Part shown: positions 35,430 through 42,732 of the stretch, piece by piece | Numbering within the stretch: the first letter of the stretch is position 1 | How the letters are laid out: each line of letters starts with the position of its first letter | Source: Slackia exigua ATCC 700122 | GTDB taxonomy: Bacteria > Actinomycetota > Coriobacteriia > Coriobacteriales > Eggerthellaceae | Length of the DNA stretch: 64,000 nt | Reading direction: 5' to 3' | Assembly: GCF_000162875.1 (NCBI RefSeq) | Contig: NZ_GG700631.1 | Location: 172,258 to 236,257 of the forward strand | The notes under the pieces: model-generated | Told to the model about the DNA's origin: nothing | Databases searched by the model: none | What the model saw: the letters and a program-made list of their open reading frames with translations, nothing else | Program-made: the position numbers and the translations under genes

Positions 35430-36520
35430 CGCGCATACCCCCGATACAGAAGCACGAGGAAGAACGGCGCGCCCAGGAAGGATGTGATCGCCCCGATAGG
35501 AAGGATCACGGGCGAGATGACCATGCGGGCCGCAAGATCGCTTCCCAGCATGATCACGGCACCGAGCACGAGCGACGCCGGAAGCAGATACCGATAGTCG
35601 CTGCCTACGACCCTGCGGGCGATATGGGGTGCGATAAGGCCGATGAAGCTGATGAGACCGACGAATGAGACCACGGCCGCCGCCGCGAGCGAGGCGACGG
35701 CCACGCTCGCCACGCGCGTGCGCGCAAGATCCACGCCCAAGCCGCTGGCCGCGTGGGCGCCGTTCTGCAGCGCGTTGTAGTTCCATCGGTTCATGAAGAA
35801 GTATGCGCCGCAGCACGCGCATACGGCTGCCATGAATCCTATCTGGCTCCAGGTCGCCCGTCCCAGATCGCCGAACTGCCAGAAGACGGCCTTCGTAAGC
35901 TCGACGTCGCTGGCGAAGTACTGCATGATGGTCGACGAGCCGCCCCAGAGCGCGGAGAGGGCGACGCCGACGAGCACGATGCTTTCCGGACGCATGCCGC
36001 CGAGCCGGGAGAACAGAAGCACGATGATGCTCGACGCCATGGCGCCCGCAAACGCGAACAGCGCGATCGCGCCCATGCCTATGCCGGATGCCGATCCTGC
36101 AAGCGCAGGCACCACGACGATGATGGCGAGGCTGGCGCCGAACGAGGCGCCTTGGGAAATGCCGACCGTGGACGCCGAAGCCAGAGGATTCTCGAGCACG
36201 CTTTGAAGAACCGCACCCGCCAAGGCGAGCCCGGAGCCCGCGACAAGAGCGCATACGACACGCGGAAGCCTGATGGAACGCACGGCCGCGACATCGGTCG
36301 ACTGGCCCTGGCCAAACAGCGCCGCCATGATCTCGCCTATGCCGATGCCCGACGCTCCGCAGGAGAGTTCGGCCGCAGCGGATGCAAGCATGAAAGCGAC
36401 GAGAACCGCTATGGTCGCGATGCATCGCCGCTCGGCCGTTCGCTGGACCCGAAGAATCTCGTCCACCCGACCATCGGCCGGACGACAGGTCGGCACATCA
36501 TCGTCCATCGAGGCGTTCAT
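35426..36520 (-). CDS. FecCD-family ABC importer permease
   Basis: 364 residues with about ten membrane spans. RLPRVVCALVAGSGLALAGAVLQSVLENPLA-x-P-like (here NPLASASTVGISQGASFGA) and GLISFIGLIAPHIARRVVGSDYRYLLP are the two classic FecCD blocks; the latter holds the EAA-like coupling loop. Importers of this family take up ferric siderophores, heme or corrinoids. AAGGAGGG precedes the ATG. The substrate-binding lipoprotein gene is divergent across 121 bp. Confidence 0.93.
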   Translation of the reverse strand: MNASMDDDVPTCRPADGRVDEILRVQRTAERRCIATIAVLVAFMLASAAAELSCGASGIGIGEIMAALFGQGQSTDVAAVRSIRLPRVVCALVAGSGLALAGAVLQSVLENPLASASTVGISQGASFGASLAIIVVVPALAGSASGIGMGAIALFAFAGAMASSIIVLLFSRLGGMRPESIVLVGVALSALWGGSSTIMQYFASDVELTKAVFWQFGDLGRATWSQIGFMAAVCACCGAYFFMNRWNYNALQNGAHAASGLGVDLARTRVASVAVASLAAAAVVSFVGLISFIGLIAPHIARRVVGSDYRYLLPASLVLGAVIMLGSDLAARMVISPVILPIGAITSFLGAPFFLVLLYRGYAR

Positions 36521-36607
36521 GCCGCCCTCCTTATAGCGATGTTACTTTTTTTATTTTCGTATCACTGTACGCAAAAGCATGATAGCATCGCTGAAGTGTT
36601 ACGGAAT

Positions 36608-36613
36608 TATAAT
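36608..36613 (+). promoter_or_regulatory. -10 box in the divergent importer control region
   Basis: TATAAT within an AT-rich tract 28 bp before the GTG of the binding-protein gene. The 121-bp divergent region (36521-36641) also holds the repeated elements GATGTTAC (36538-36545) and GTGTTACG (36597-36604), which may be parts of a shared metal-regulator site. Confidence 0.45.
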
Positions 36614-36641
36614 TCATAATACTTTCGAGAAAGGAGCTCCG

Positions 36642-37784
36642 GTGGAAATCAGACACGGTTGGGCCGCACGAATGGCGGCGATCGCCTGCGCGATCATGCT
36701 CGCCCTCGCGGCGATGGCGTTCGCGGGGTGCGCGGAGACGAACGACGGCGGCGAAACGGAAGATGCCGCGTCCGCCATGATGACGGTCGTGGATATGCGC
36801 GGTCGCACCGTAGATGTGCCGCAGGACGTGCAGAGAATCGTCTGCGTCGGCATCAGCCTGCGCCCCGTGTGCTATCTCCAGGCCGTCGACAAGGTGGTCG
36901 GCGTGGAGGAATCCGAGCACGAAGATTACGTCCAGTGCGCGTACCGGCATGTCAACCATGCGACCTTCGAGAAGCTCCCCGTGATCGGCGACGGAGGGTC
37001 GAAGGGCGTGACGCCGAACGAAGAAGCCATCATGGAGGCGGCACCGCAGGTCATCGTCGCCGACGGCCTTGAAGCCGATGCGGCGGACGCGCTCCAGCAG
37101 AAAACGGGAATCCCCGTGGTCTGCCTCGACCAGCCCGAGACCTTCTTCGGGCAGGACTACTGCGACAATCTCCTCTTCCTCGGAAAGGTGCTCGGCCGCG
37201 AAGAACGCGCGCACGAGGTCGTCGACTATATCAAGGATCTCGAGTCCGATCTGAAAGCCCGTTCGGCGGCATCGAAGTCGGCAGGAACGGTCTCGGCTTA
37301 TGCCGCGGGCATCAGCTTCCGCGGCGGGCACGGGTTCGACGGCACCGAAGCCCTGTTCCCGCCCTTCGACGTCTGCGGCATCGCGAACGTCGCGGACGGC
37401 CAGGGCGCGAACGGGCCCTATTCCATCGATCTGGAAGCGGTTTCGAGCGCGCAGCCTTCATACGTGTTCATAGAAAGCGGCAACCTCCCGCTGGTCAAGG
37501 AAGACTACGCCTCGAACCCCACGTACTTCGACGCGCTGAACGCGGTTAAGGAAGGCAAGACCTATTCGCTCATCTCCTACCGCTTCTACTCGACCAACGT
37601 GGAGCTGGCGCTTGCGAACTGCTACCAGGTCGGATCGGTGGCCTACCCCGATACGTTCTCGGATGTCGATCCCGAGAAGAAGCTCGACGAGATCAGCGAG
37701 TTCATGCTCGGAGCGCCTTTGTCGGCCGAGTTCGCGCAGAAGGAAGGGGCGCGCTTCCAGCAGGTCGACATCACGCAACCATAG
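36642..37784 (+). CDS. Substrate-binding lipoprotein of the FecCD-type ABC importer
   Basis: 380 residues from a GTG start with AAAGGAG eight bases upstream. The signal peptide (AARMAAIACAIMLALAAM) ends in the lipobox FAGC, so it is membrane-anchored outside. The mature part has the helical-backbone binding-protein fold: TVVDMRGRTVDVPQDVQRIVC at the start, VVGVEESE, and a C-terminal lobe with KEGKTYSLISYRFYSTNVELALANCY. That C-terminal stretch is typical of binding proteins for iron or tungstate-like and corrinoid cargo, but the ligand cannot be fixed. It is divergent from its permease and ATPase genes. Confidence 0.9.
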   Translation: MEIRHGWAARMAAIACAIMLALAAMAFAGCAETNDGGETEDAASAMMTVVDMRGRTVDVPQDVQRIVCVGISLRPVCYLQAVDKVVGVEESEHEDYVQCAYRHVNHATFEKLPVIGDGGSKGVTPNEEAIMEAAPQVIVADGLEADAADALQQKTGIPVVCLDQPETFFGQDYCDNLLFLGKVLGREERAHEVVDYIKDLESDLKARSAASKSAGTVSAYAAGISFRGGHGFDGTEALFPPFDVCGIANVADGQGANGPYSIDLEAVSSAQPSYVFIESGNLPLVKEDYASNPTYFDALNAVKEGKTYSLISYRFYSTNVELALANCYQVGSVAYPDTFSDVDPEKKLDEISEFMLGAPLSAEFAQKEGARFQQVDITQP

Positions 37785-37799
37785 GGAAGCCTGCATCCA

Positions 37800-37836
37800 G
37801 GCGGTCGCCGGAATCATCAAGATCCAGGCGACCGCC
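37800..37836 (+). terminator. Hairpin after the binding-lipoprotein gene
   Basis: GGCGGTCGCC and GGCGACCGCC form a 10-bp stem around a 17-base loop, beginning 16 bp after the stop. It is followed by an AT-rich tail (AGAATTATCAAGAATATG) rather than a U run. Confidence 0.5.
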
Positions 37837-37904
37837 AGAATTATCAAGAATATGTGAAGGCACTTGCATGGACGGTGAGAAGGATTCAGTATTTCGCGTC
37901 AGAA

Positions 37905-37920
37905 GTTAGCCAAGGTTAAC
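37905..37920. promoter_or_regulatory. Probable zinc-regulator box upstream of zinT
   Basis: GTTAGCCAAGGTTAAC, a GTTA-N8-TAAC dyad followed by ATTTAA, 35 bp before the zinT start. The site at 46930-46945, upstream of the surface protein, is GTTAGCTAGAGATAAC followed by ATTAAT, matching at 13 of 16 positions. A zur gene lies in the same island, so a Zur operator is the natural reading. Confidence 0.55.
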
Positions 37921-37954
37921 ATTTAACTTCCCCCGACAATGCAAGGAGCATACC

Positions 37955-38611
37955 ATGAAAGCACTCAACAAGGTCTGTCGAGCAACGACGGCCGTCGGCA
38001 TAGCCCTCGCACTGGCAGGATGCGCAGGGCAGGCAGAGAAGGATCAGGCCGAGGATATGTCGCAGGAAACGATGGCCTCCCAGCCCGCCGCCATGGACGA
38101 GGCCTCCGCCGCCAAGACCACCCTCGCCGGATGGAAGGGCACCTGGAACGACTTCAGCTCCTACCTCGACAAGGACGAAGTCGCCGACGCCTACGACGAA
38201 GCCGCGAAAATGAACAAGACCACGGCGGAAGATGTGAAGGCCGAGCTTGAAGAGAAGCGCTCGTGCGAATTCCACGGCCTGAAGATCGAAGGCGACACCG
38301 TGAGCTTCCTTGACGGATTCGAATCCGAGGGCGGCACCGAGATCGCCAAGGCCACCTACGAGTGCGTCGACTCCAAAAAGGTCATGCACGGCGGCCACGA
38401 GCTGGAGTGGGACGTCTTCAAGGCCAAGGAGGCCGACGTGAAATACCCCGTTCTCCTCATGATGCCCGTCCATGGCGAGGAGGAGCTCACGCACTTCCAC
38501 ATGCGCTACGGCAATGACGTCGACGAGCTGATGGGCAAAGACGACTGGTATCCGACCTTCGTAGCCCCCAGCTCCACGATCGACCAGATCAAGGACGAGA
38601 TCAAAGAATAA
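37955..38611 (+). CDS. zinT: ZinT-like zinc-binding lipoprotein
   Basis: 218 residues. A signal peptide ends in the lipobox LALAGC. After an acidic linker the ZinT (YodA) domain follows: LAGWKGTWNDFSSYLDKDEVADAYDEAA, CEFHGLKIEGDTVSFLD, and a C-terminal HFHMRYGNDVDELM with the metal-binding His residues. ZinT captures zinc outside the membrane and hands it to ZnuA. GGAG precedes the ATG and a GTTA-N8-TAAC box lies upstream. It is first in zinT-znuA-znuC-znuB. Confidence 0.92.
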   Translation: MKALNKVCRATTAVGIALALAGCAGQAEKDQAEDMSQETMASQPAAMDEASAAKTTLAGWKGTWNDFSSYLDKDEVADAYDEAAKMNKTTAEDVKAELEEKRSCEFHGLKIEGDTVSFLDGFESEGGTEIAKATYECVDSKKVMHGGHELEWDVFKAKEADVKYPVLLMMPVHGEEELTHFHMRYGNDVDELMGKDDWYPTFVAPSSTIDQIKDEIKE

Positions 38612-38618
38612 CGCAGCG

Positions 38619-38640
38619 AGGGGCGCCGAAAGGCGCCCCT
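38619..38640 (+). terminator. GC hairpin between zinT and znuA
   Basis: AGGGGCGCC-GAAA-GGCGCCCCT, nine pairs with a GNRA-type loop, directly after the zinT stop and followed by TACCG. Probably a partial terminator or RNA-stabilising hairpin that makes zinT more abundant than the transporter. Confidence 0.6.
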
Positions 38641-38665
38641 TACCGTTGAGGAGAACGCACGCATC

Positions 38666-39997
38666 ATGAATCACACGCGCAGAGAATTCCTTCGCGTCTG
38701 CGGCTACGTGGGCGCAGGCATCGCGAGCGCCGCCCTGCTTCCCTCCTGTGCGGACGGCGCCGGTTCCAAGGCCTCCGCCCAGGCACGGCCGGTGGTCTAC
38801 GCCTCTTTCTACCCTGTATACGACCTAGTACGCGAAGTGGCGGGAGATGCCGTAGAGCTGCACGCCTTCATGCCGACGAACAAAGACCCCCACGTCTGGG
38901 AGCCCACGCCCAAGAACCTCAAAGACCTCTCCCGCGCCGATCTGCTGGTCGTGAACGGCGCCAACATGGAGCACTGGGTCGATCAGGTGCGCGACAACCT
39001 TCCCGACCTGCCCGTGCTCACGCTTGCGGACAGCATCGATCTTATCACCTACAAGGGTGCGGCCGCCATGGGCGAGTTCCAATACATCGCGAGCCTCGGG
39101 GTCGGCCCCGGAACCTACGGCTTCGAATTCGGCCACACGCACCAAGACATCATGCGCGTCGCCTTCTTCAGGGCCGATGCGAACACGTCTGAAGCCGAGC
39201 TCGCGAAGCGCGGACGCGCCATCATGAGCGAGAAAGGCCGGACCGTCGCCCAGCACGACACCATCGATGTGGAAGACGGCGCGGTCTACGCCTTGGAGAT
39301 GGGGCACGAGAGCGGATACATCGGCTTCACGCTGCCCGAAGGCGACGACTGGATCCTGCTTTCCGACCGCGCGAGCGCGAACCTGCTTTCTTATCGGCTG
39401 GTGACGCGCGAGAACGGCGACGAGATCCCGACGAAGCAGCTCATGGAAGGATCGTCGTCAGGCACCGACAAGGTAAGCTACGACCCGCATTCCTGGCTGT
39501 CGCTCCTGAACGCCAAGCGTTACTGCAACGCCATCCACGATCGCCTCTGCGAAATCCGGCCCGATCAGAAGTCGGATTTCTACCAGCGCAAAGTCGATGT
39601 CGTGGCGCGCATCACCGAACTCGATGCGTCTTACCAGGAGAAGTTCAAGGGTCTGACGCGCCGCGAATTCGTCGTCACCCACAACGCGTACGCCTACCTC
39701 TGCCGCGACCTCGATATCAAGCACTTCCCCCTGCAGGGGCTCACCTCGACCGAGTCGCCTGCGCTCAAAACCGTGCGCAAGGCCGTGGACTTCTGCAAGG
39801 AGCACGGCACCACCACGGTGTTCTACGAGCTGGGCGCGAATCCCAAAGATGCCGAGACCGTGGCCAACGAAATCGGCGGGAAGGCCGTGCCGCTCGCATC
39901 CATGGAATACGTCAGCGAGGAACAGGGCGCCCAGATGAACGGCTACGTCGAGATCATGCGAGCCAATATCGAGGCCATCTACCAATCCCTGGTATAA
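38666..39997 (+). CDS. znuA: Zinc-binding protein ZnuA with an inserted domain in place of the His loop
   Basis: 443 residues against the usual 300-330. The twin-arginine signal (HTRREFLRV) and lipobox (LLPSC) indicate Tat export and lipid anchoring. VVYASFYPVYDLVREVAGD and KDPHVWEPTPKNLKDLSRADL (first ligand His76) open the cluster A-I fold; DPHSWLSLLNAKRY gives the second His, VVTHNAYAYLCRDL the third, and TVFYELGANPKDAETVA the acidic ligand. Between the first and second ligand blocks, where ZnuA proteins carry a short His-rich loop, residues about 131-268 form an insert with GHTHQDIMRVAFF and TVAQHDTIDVEDGAVYALEMG. The insert is not His-rich and may be a separate beta domain. Confidence 0.9.
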   Translation: MNHTRREFLRVCGYVGAGIASAALLPSCADGAGSKASAQARPVVYASFYPVYDLVREVAGDAVELHAFMPTNKDPHVWEPTPKNLKDLSRADLLVVNGANMEHWVDQVRDNLPDLPVLTLADSIDLITYKGAAAMGEFQYIASLGVGPGTYGFEFGHTHQDIMRVAFFRADANTSEAELAKRGRAIMSEKGRTVAQHDTIDVEDGAVYALEMGHESGYIGFTLPEGDDWILLSDRASANLLSYRLVTRENGDEIPTKQLMEGSSSGTDKVSYDPHSWLSLLNAKRYCNAIHDRLCEIRPDQKSDFYQRKVDVVARITELDASYQEKFKGLTRREFVVTHNAYAYLCRDLDIKHFPLQGLTSTESPALKTVRKAVDFCKEHGTTTVFYELGANPKDAETVANEIGGKAVPLASMEYVSEEQGAQMNGYVEIMRANIEAIYQSLV

Positions 39998-40038
39998 GCG
40001 CGCTTCGACATGGGCTCCCAAAGCGCGCCTTGGGAGCC
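39998..40038 (+). promoter_or_regulatory. Mutually exclusive hairpins between znuA and znuC
   Basis: GCGCGCTT (39998-40005) can pair with AAGCGCGC (40021-40028), while GGCTCCCAA (40013-40021) can pair with TTGGGAGCC (40030-40038). The two stems share bases and cannot form together. This is the geometry of an attenuator, though no U run follows. Confidence 0.35.
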
Positions 40039-40223
40039 TCGGCGTTGTTTCGAAGCACGCATCCCGGTTCGATCGGGAGCGCGAAGCCATGACTCAGGAC
40101 GCATCTCGGCACGGCCTGCCGCGCGCCTCGAACGCCTCGGCGAGCCCCGCAGCGAATCTCGCGGGATGTGCGACGCGCGCATCCCGGCACCCACGAGAAG
40201 AAACCTATCACGAAAGGATACGC

Positions 40224-40898
40224 ATGGATGCCATCAGGGTATCGAACCTCAGCTTCGGCTATACGGCGCAGCCCGTTCTCAAAGACCTGGGGTTCACCGT
40301 CGCCGAGGGAGCGTTCTGCTGCCTGACCGGCGAGAACGGATCGGGCAAGTCGACGCTCATGAAGCTCGTGCTCGGAGAGCTCAAACCGGATGCGGGCGCA
40401 ATCGAGCTCTTCGGGAAGAGCATCAAGGCCTACGACGACCTCACCTGGATCGGCTACGTTCCCCAGGCCAACGTCCTCGGGGCCGTCGCCTTCCCCACCA
40501 CCTGCCGCGAAATCGTCGTGCAGGGGCTCTACCGTCAGTTCGGCATCGTTCGCATACCGCGCAGGCGCCACTACGCCGTGGCTGATGCGGCGCTTGCGCG
40601 CATGGGGCTCGAAGGATACGCACGCACGCCCTTCAACCAGCTCTCCGGCGGCCTGCAGCAGCGCGTCATGATCTGCCGGGCCCTCGTGAACGACCCGAGG
40701 CTCCTCGTGCTCGACGAACCGACCGCGGGCGTGGACAGCGACAGCAAGATCAAGTTCCTCGAGCTTCTGGCGCACATCAAGGAGCAGCGCACGATCACCT
40801 GCCTCATCATCTCGCATGAGTTCCAGCTCATACGCGACTATGTGCCGCTGGACGCAAGCTATCGGATCGTAGACGGAAGGATGGTCGAGCATGCTTGA
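40224..40898 (+). CDS. znuC: Zinc ABC transporter ATPase ZnuC
   Basis: 224 residues. Walker A is GENGSGKSTLMKLVL, the Q-loop region is YVPQANVLGAVAFPTTCREIV, the signature is LSGGLQQRVMICRALVND, and Walker B is LLVLDEPTAGVDSDS, with the switch His in IISHEFQLI. It lacks the C-terminal extension of the second ZnuC at 47.9 kb. AAAGGA precedes the ATG; it overlaps znuB by 8 bp. Confidence 0.92.
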   Translation: MDAIRVSNLSFGYTAQPVLKDLGFTVAEGAFCCLTGENGSGKSTLMKLVLGELKPDAGAIELFGKSIKAYDDLTWIGYVPQANVLGAVAFPTTCREIVVQGLYRQFGIVRIPRRRHYAVADAALARMGLEGYARTPFNQLSGGLQQRVMICRALVNDPRLLVLDEPTAGVDSDSKIKFLELLAHIKEQRTITCLIISHEFQLIRDYVPLDASYRIVDGRMVEHA

Positions 40899-41766
40899 GT
40901 TCGAATTCATGCGACGGACCCTCATGGCGGGGATGATGTTCGCCATCGCCCTGCCGCTCATCGGCATCGTCATGATCAACCGCAAGACCTCCATGGTCAG
41001 CGACGCGCTTTCCCACGTATCGCTCACCGGCGTCGGTCTGGGCCTCATCTTCGGGTTCGACCCCGTATGGGGCGCCGTAGCGAGCTGCGTCGTCGCGGGG
41101 TTCTCCATCGAGGCGGTGCGCACGCGCCTTCCCCAGTTCGGCGACATGGCCGTCGCCATCATCATGAGCGCGGGCCTCGGCCTCGCGGTCATCCTCGCAG
41201 ACCTGGCTCCTGGCGGCAACACCTTCGAGTCGTACCTGTTCGGATCCATATCGTCGGTGACCTCCGCCGACCTTGTCGGCACGGCCGCGGCCACCCTGTT
41301 CACGGTGGCCTTGAGCGTCGTGCTGTACGCCGGGCTGTCCGACATCGCCATCGACCGCACGCTCGTCCGCATCGCAGGCGTCGATGCGCGCGTGGTTGAC
41401 GGCCTGTTCACAGCGCTTTCCGCGATTATGATCGGCTTGGCCTGCAAGGTCGTCGGCGCGCTGCTCGTCGTATCGTTGGTGACGCTGCCGGTGGCGACCG
41501 CGCTCATCCTCTGCCGCAGCTATCGGCAGACCTGCATCGTCGCGGTGCTGCTCGGCATCGTCTACACCATGTCGGGGCTCGTGTTCTCGTACCAATACGA
41601 CGTGCGGCCCGGCGGATCGATCGTCATGGCCGCCATCGTCGGCATCCTGGCATTCCTTGCGATCAAGCAGATAAGAAAGCGCATGAAATCGACTCGAACG
41701 AAAAACACGGATACGGCGTCGATGGAAGGCATCATTCCTTCGTCGGCAGAGGAGGCGCAGATATGA
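40891..41766 (+). CDS. znuB: Zinc ABC transporter permease ZnuB
   Basis: 291 residues, an ABC-3 family permease with about eight spans. FEFMRRTLMAGMMFAIALPLIGIVMI opens the protein, KTSMVSDALSHVSLTGVGLGLIFG is the family signature, and KVVGALLVVSLVTLPVATALIL the third block. The C-terminal 30 residues are basic then acidic and cytoplasmic. It overlaps znuC by 8 bp and a 49-codon ORF downstream by ATGA. Confidence 0.93.
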   Translation: MLEFEFMRRTLMAGMMFAIALPLIGIVMINRKTSMVSDALSHVSLTGVGLGLIFGFDPVWGAVASCVVAGFSIEAVRTRLPQFGDMAVAIIMSAGLGLAVILADLAPGGNTFESYLFGSISSVTSADLVGTAAATLFTVALSVVLYAGLSDIAIDRTLVRIAGVDARVVDGLFTALSAIMIGLACKVVGALLVVSLVTLPVATALILCRSYRQTCIVAVLLGIVYTMSGLVFSYQYDVRPGGSIVMAAIVGILAFLAIKQIRKRMKSTRTKNTDTASMEGIIPSSAEEAQI

Positions 41767-41912
41767 GGAACATGGAGGAGAAGGTGCAGAAAGAGGAATC
41801 GCACCAAAGCGTTTCGACAACGCACGACGAACAAGCGATCAAGGAGCGCATCATGGGACGCCTGCTCGCCCACGAGCTATCCTACATCGCACTGCGCAAT
41901 GGAGCGATGTAG
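41763..41912 (+). CDS. Small 49-residue ORF coupled to znuB
   Basis: The ATG overlaps the znuB TGA as ATGA, with GGCAGAGGAGG-like purines just upstream (in AGAGGAGGCGCAG). The product is hydrophilic and charged: MRNMEEKVQKEESHQS, then DEQAIKERIMGRLLAHELSYIALRNGAM. It has no signal peptide, Cys or metal motif, and only three His. It could be a genuine small operon protein or the remnant of a larger gene; I do not recognise it. Confidence 0.45.
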   Translation: MRNMEEKVQKEESHQSVSTTHDEQAIKERIMGRLLAHELSYIALRNGAM

Positions 41913-42057
41913 CGCTAGGTTTGGCGCCGAGTCTTGCCGGGTCTGTCGCCAGGTATGGCTGAACCCATAAGCTGGATTTGCCTGGGCCTCTCACGTGCCT
42001 CTGAAATTGCGACGACGTCTGATTCACATGTTCCGACGTCACCGGGTTCGCATCGAT

Positions 42058-42250
42058 GCCAAAATAATCGAGCTTTGAGAAAAACATCCCCTCTTTCTCG
42101 TCTCGATGCCAAAATAATCGAGTTCTGAGAGTCTAAAGGACTGAATTCGTTGTATACACAACGAATTCAGTCTTGTTTTATATACAACGAAAATGAGGCC
42201 TACGCGGCGAAATTAAGTCGTAATTATTCTCAGAACTCCCGTATTTTGGC
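42058..42250. repeat. Inverted-repeat element B (about 193 bp) with GTTG-N6-CAAC dyads
   Basis: The left end occurs twice, 50 bp apart: GCCAAAATAATCGAG followed by CTTTGAGA (42058-42080) or TTCTGAGA (42108-42130). The right end (42227-42250), reverse-complemented, is GCCAAAATACGGGAG then TTCTGAGA. Inside, GACTGAATTCGTTGT and its exact complement flank ATAC (42139-42172), containing GTTG-TATACA-CAAC, and a weaker GTTT-TATATA-CAAC follows at 42175-42188. It is the mirror image of element A, which has the doubled end on the right. Confidence 0.65.
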
Positions 42251-42383
42251 AACGGAGGCTGCATTCACGATCGGTTTTCTCCGAACCTTTGATTATTGGA
42301 ATTACATACATTGTATATCCAGTACATCAGCCATCTATCGACAGCGCCGAGCGACCTTGCCTTGGAAACTCGACCAAAACGAA

Positions 42384-42415
42384 GGCCCGGAACCCCCTCA
42401 AGGGGGGTCCGGGCC
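42384..42415 (-). terminator. Hairpin downstream of the surface-protein gene
   Basis: A 14-bp stem (GGCCCGGAACCCCC and near-complement, one mismatch) with a TCAA loop. On the minus strand it is followed by TTCGTTTTGG. It lies about 320 bp beyond the surface-protein stop and is the best terminator candidate for that gene. Confidence 0.6.
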
Positions 42416-42524
42416 TGAAACCAGGCGCGTCAATCGGCGAAATCCGCGATCCGGGCAAACCACCCGCATCCGTCACCCAGGCATGCCACCTTCCGAACAT
42501 GCCGTCCGGACTCACCATCCGCGC

Positions 42525-42630
42525 ACTTCAACCGAATCCGTCGTCCAGGCGCGTCAACCAAATCCGCCATCCGCACACGTCAGCTGGACTCGCCATCCGC
42601 ACGCGTCAACTGAACCCGTCATCCAAACGC
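42525..42630. repeat. Degenerate tandem repeat with 26-bp period
   Basis: Four copies anchored on TCAAC/TCAGC at 42528, 42554, 42580 and 42606, exactly 26 bp apart, with the second half resembling ATCCGCCATCCGCA. Weaker, out-of-phase copies extend left to about 42425. There are no spacers, so it is not a CRISPR array. Confidence 0.7.
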
Positions 42631-42732
42631 GACTGCCCGAGACACAGCCGAGATGCCAACCAGCTACATTAGGCCGAGGCATCATCCTGAACTCATCCGG
42701 AACACATCCGGAATGGCAGCCAAGGGCGTCGG

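Larger units (their letters stand above)
41913..42732. other. Gene-free, repeat-rich stretch between convergent znuB and the surface-protein gene
   Basis: 820 bp. The left half is AT-richer and holds inverted-repeat element B. The right half holds a strong hairpin (42384-42415) and a 26-bp-period degenerate tandem repeat. Open frames here follow the repeat periodicity and are not believed. Confidence 0.6.

Noticed and set aside
34656-36425. A 589-codon ORF covering the ATPase and permease genes
   Set aside because: Only its last 257 codons match the ATPase family; the rest is out of frame with the FecCD permease, which is the real gene.
42425-42630. Possible CRISPR array
   Set aside because: Units abut with no spacers, are degenerate, and no cas gene is in the window.
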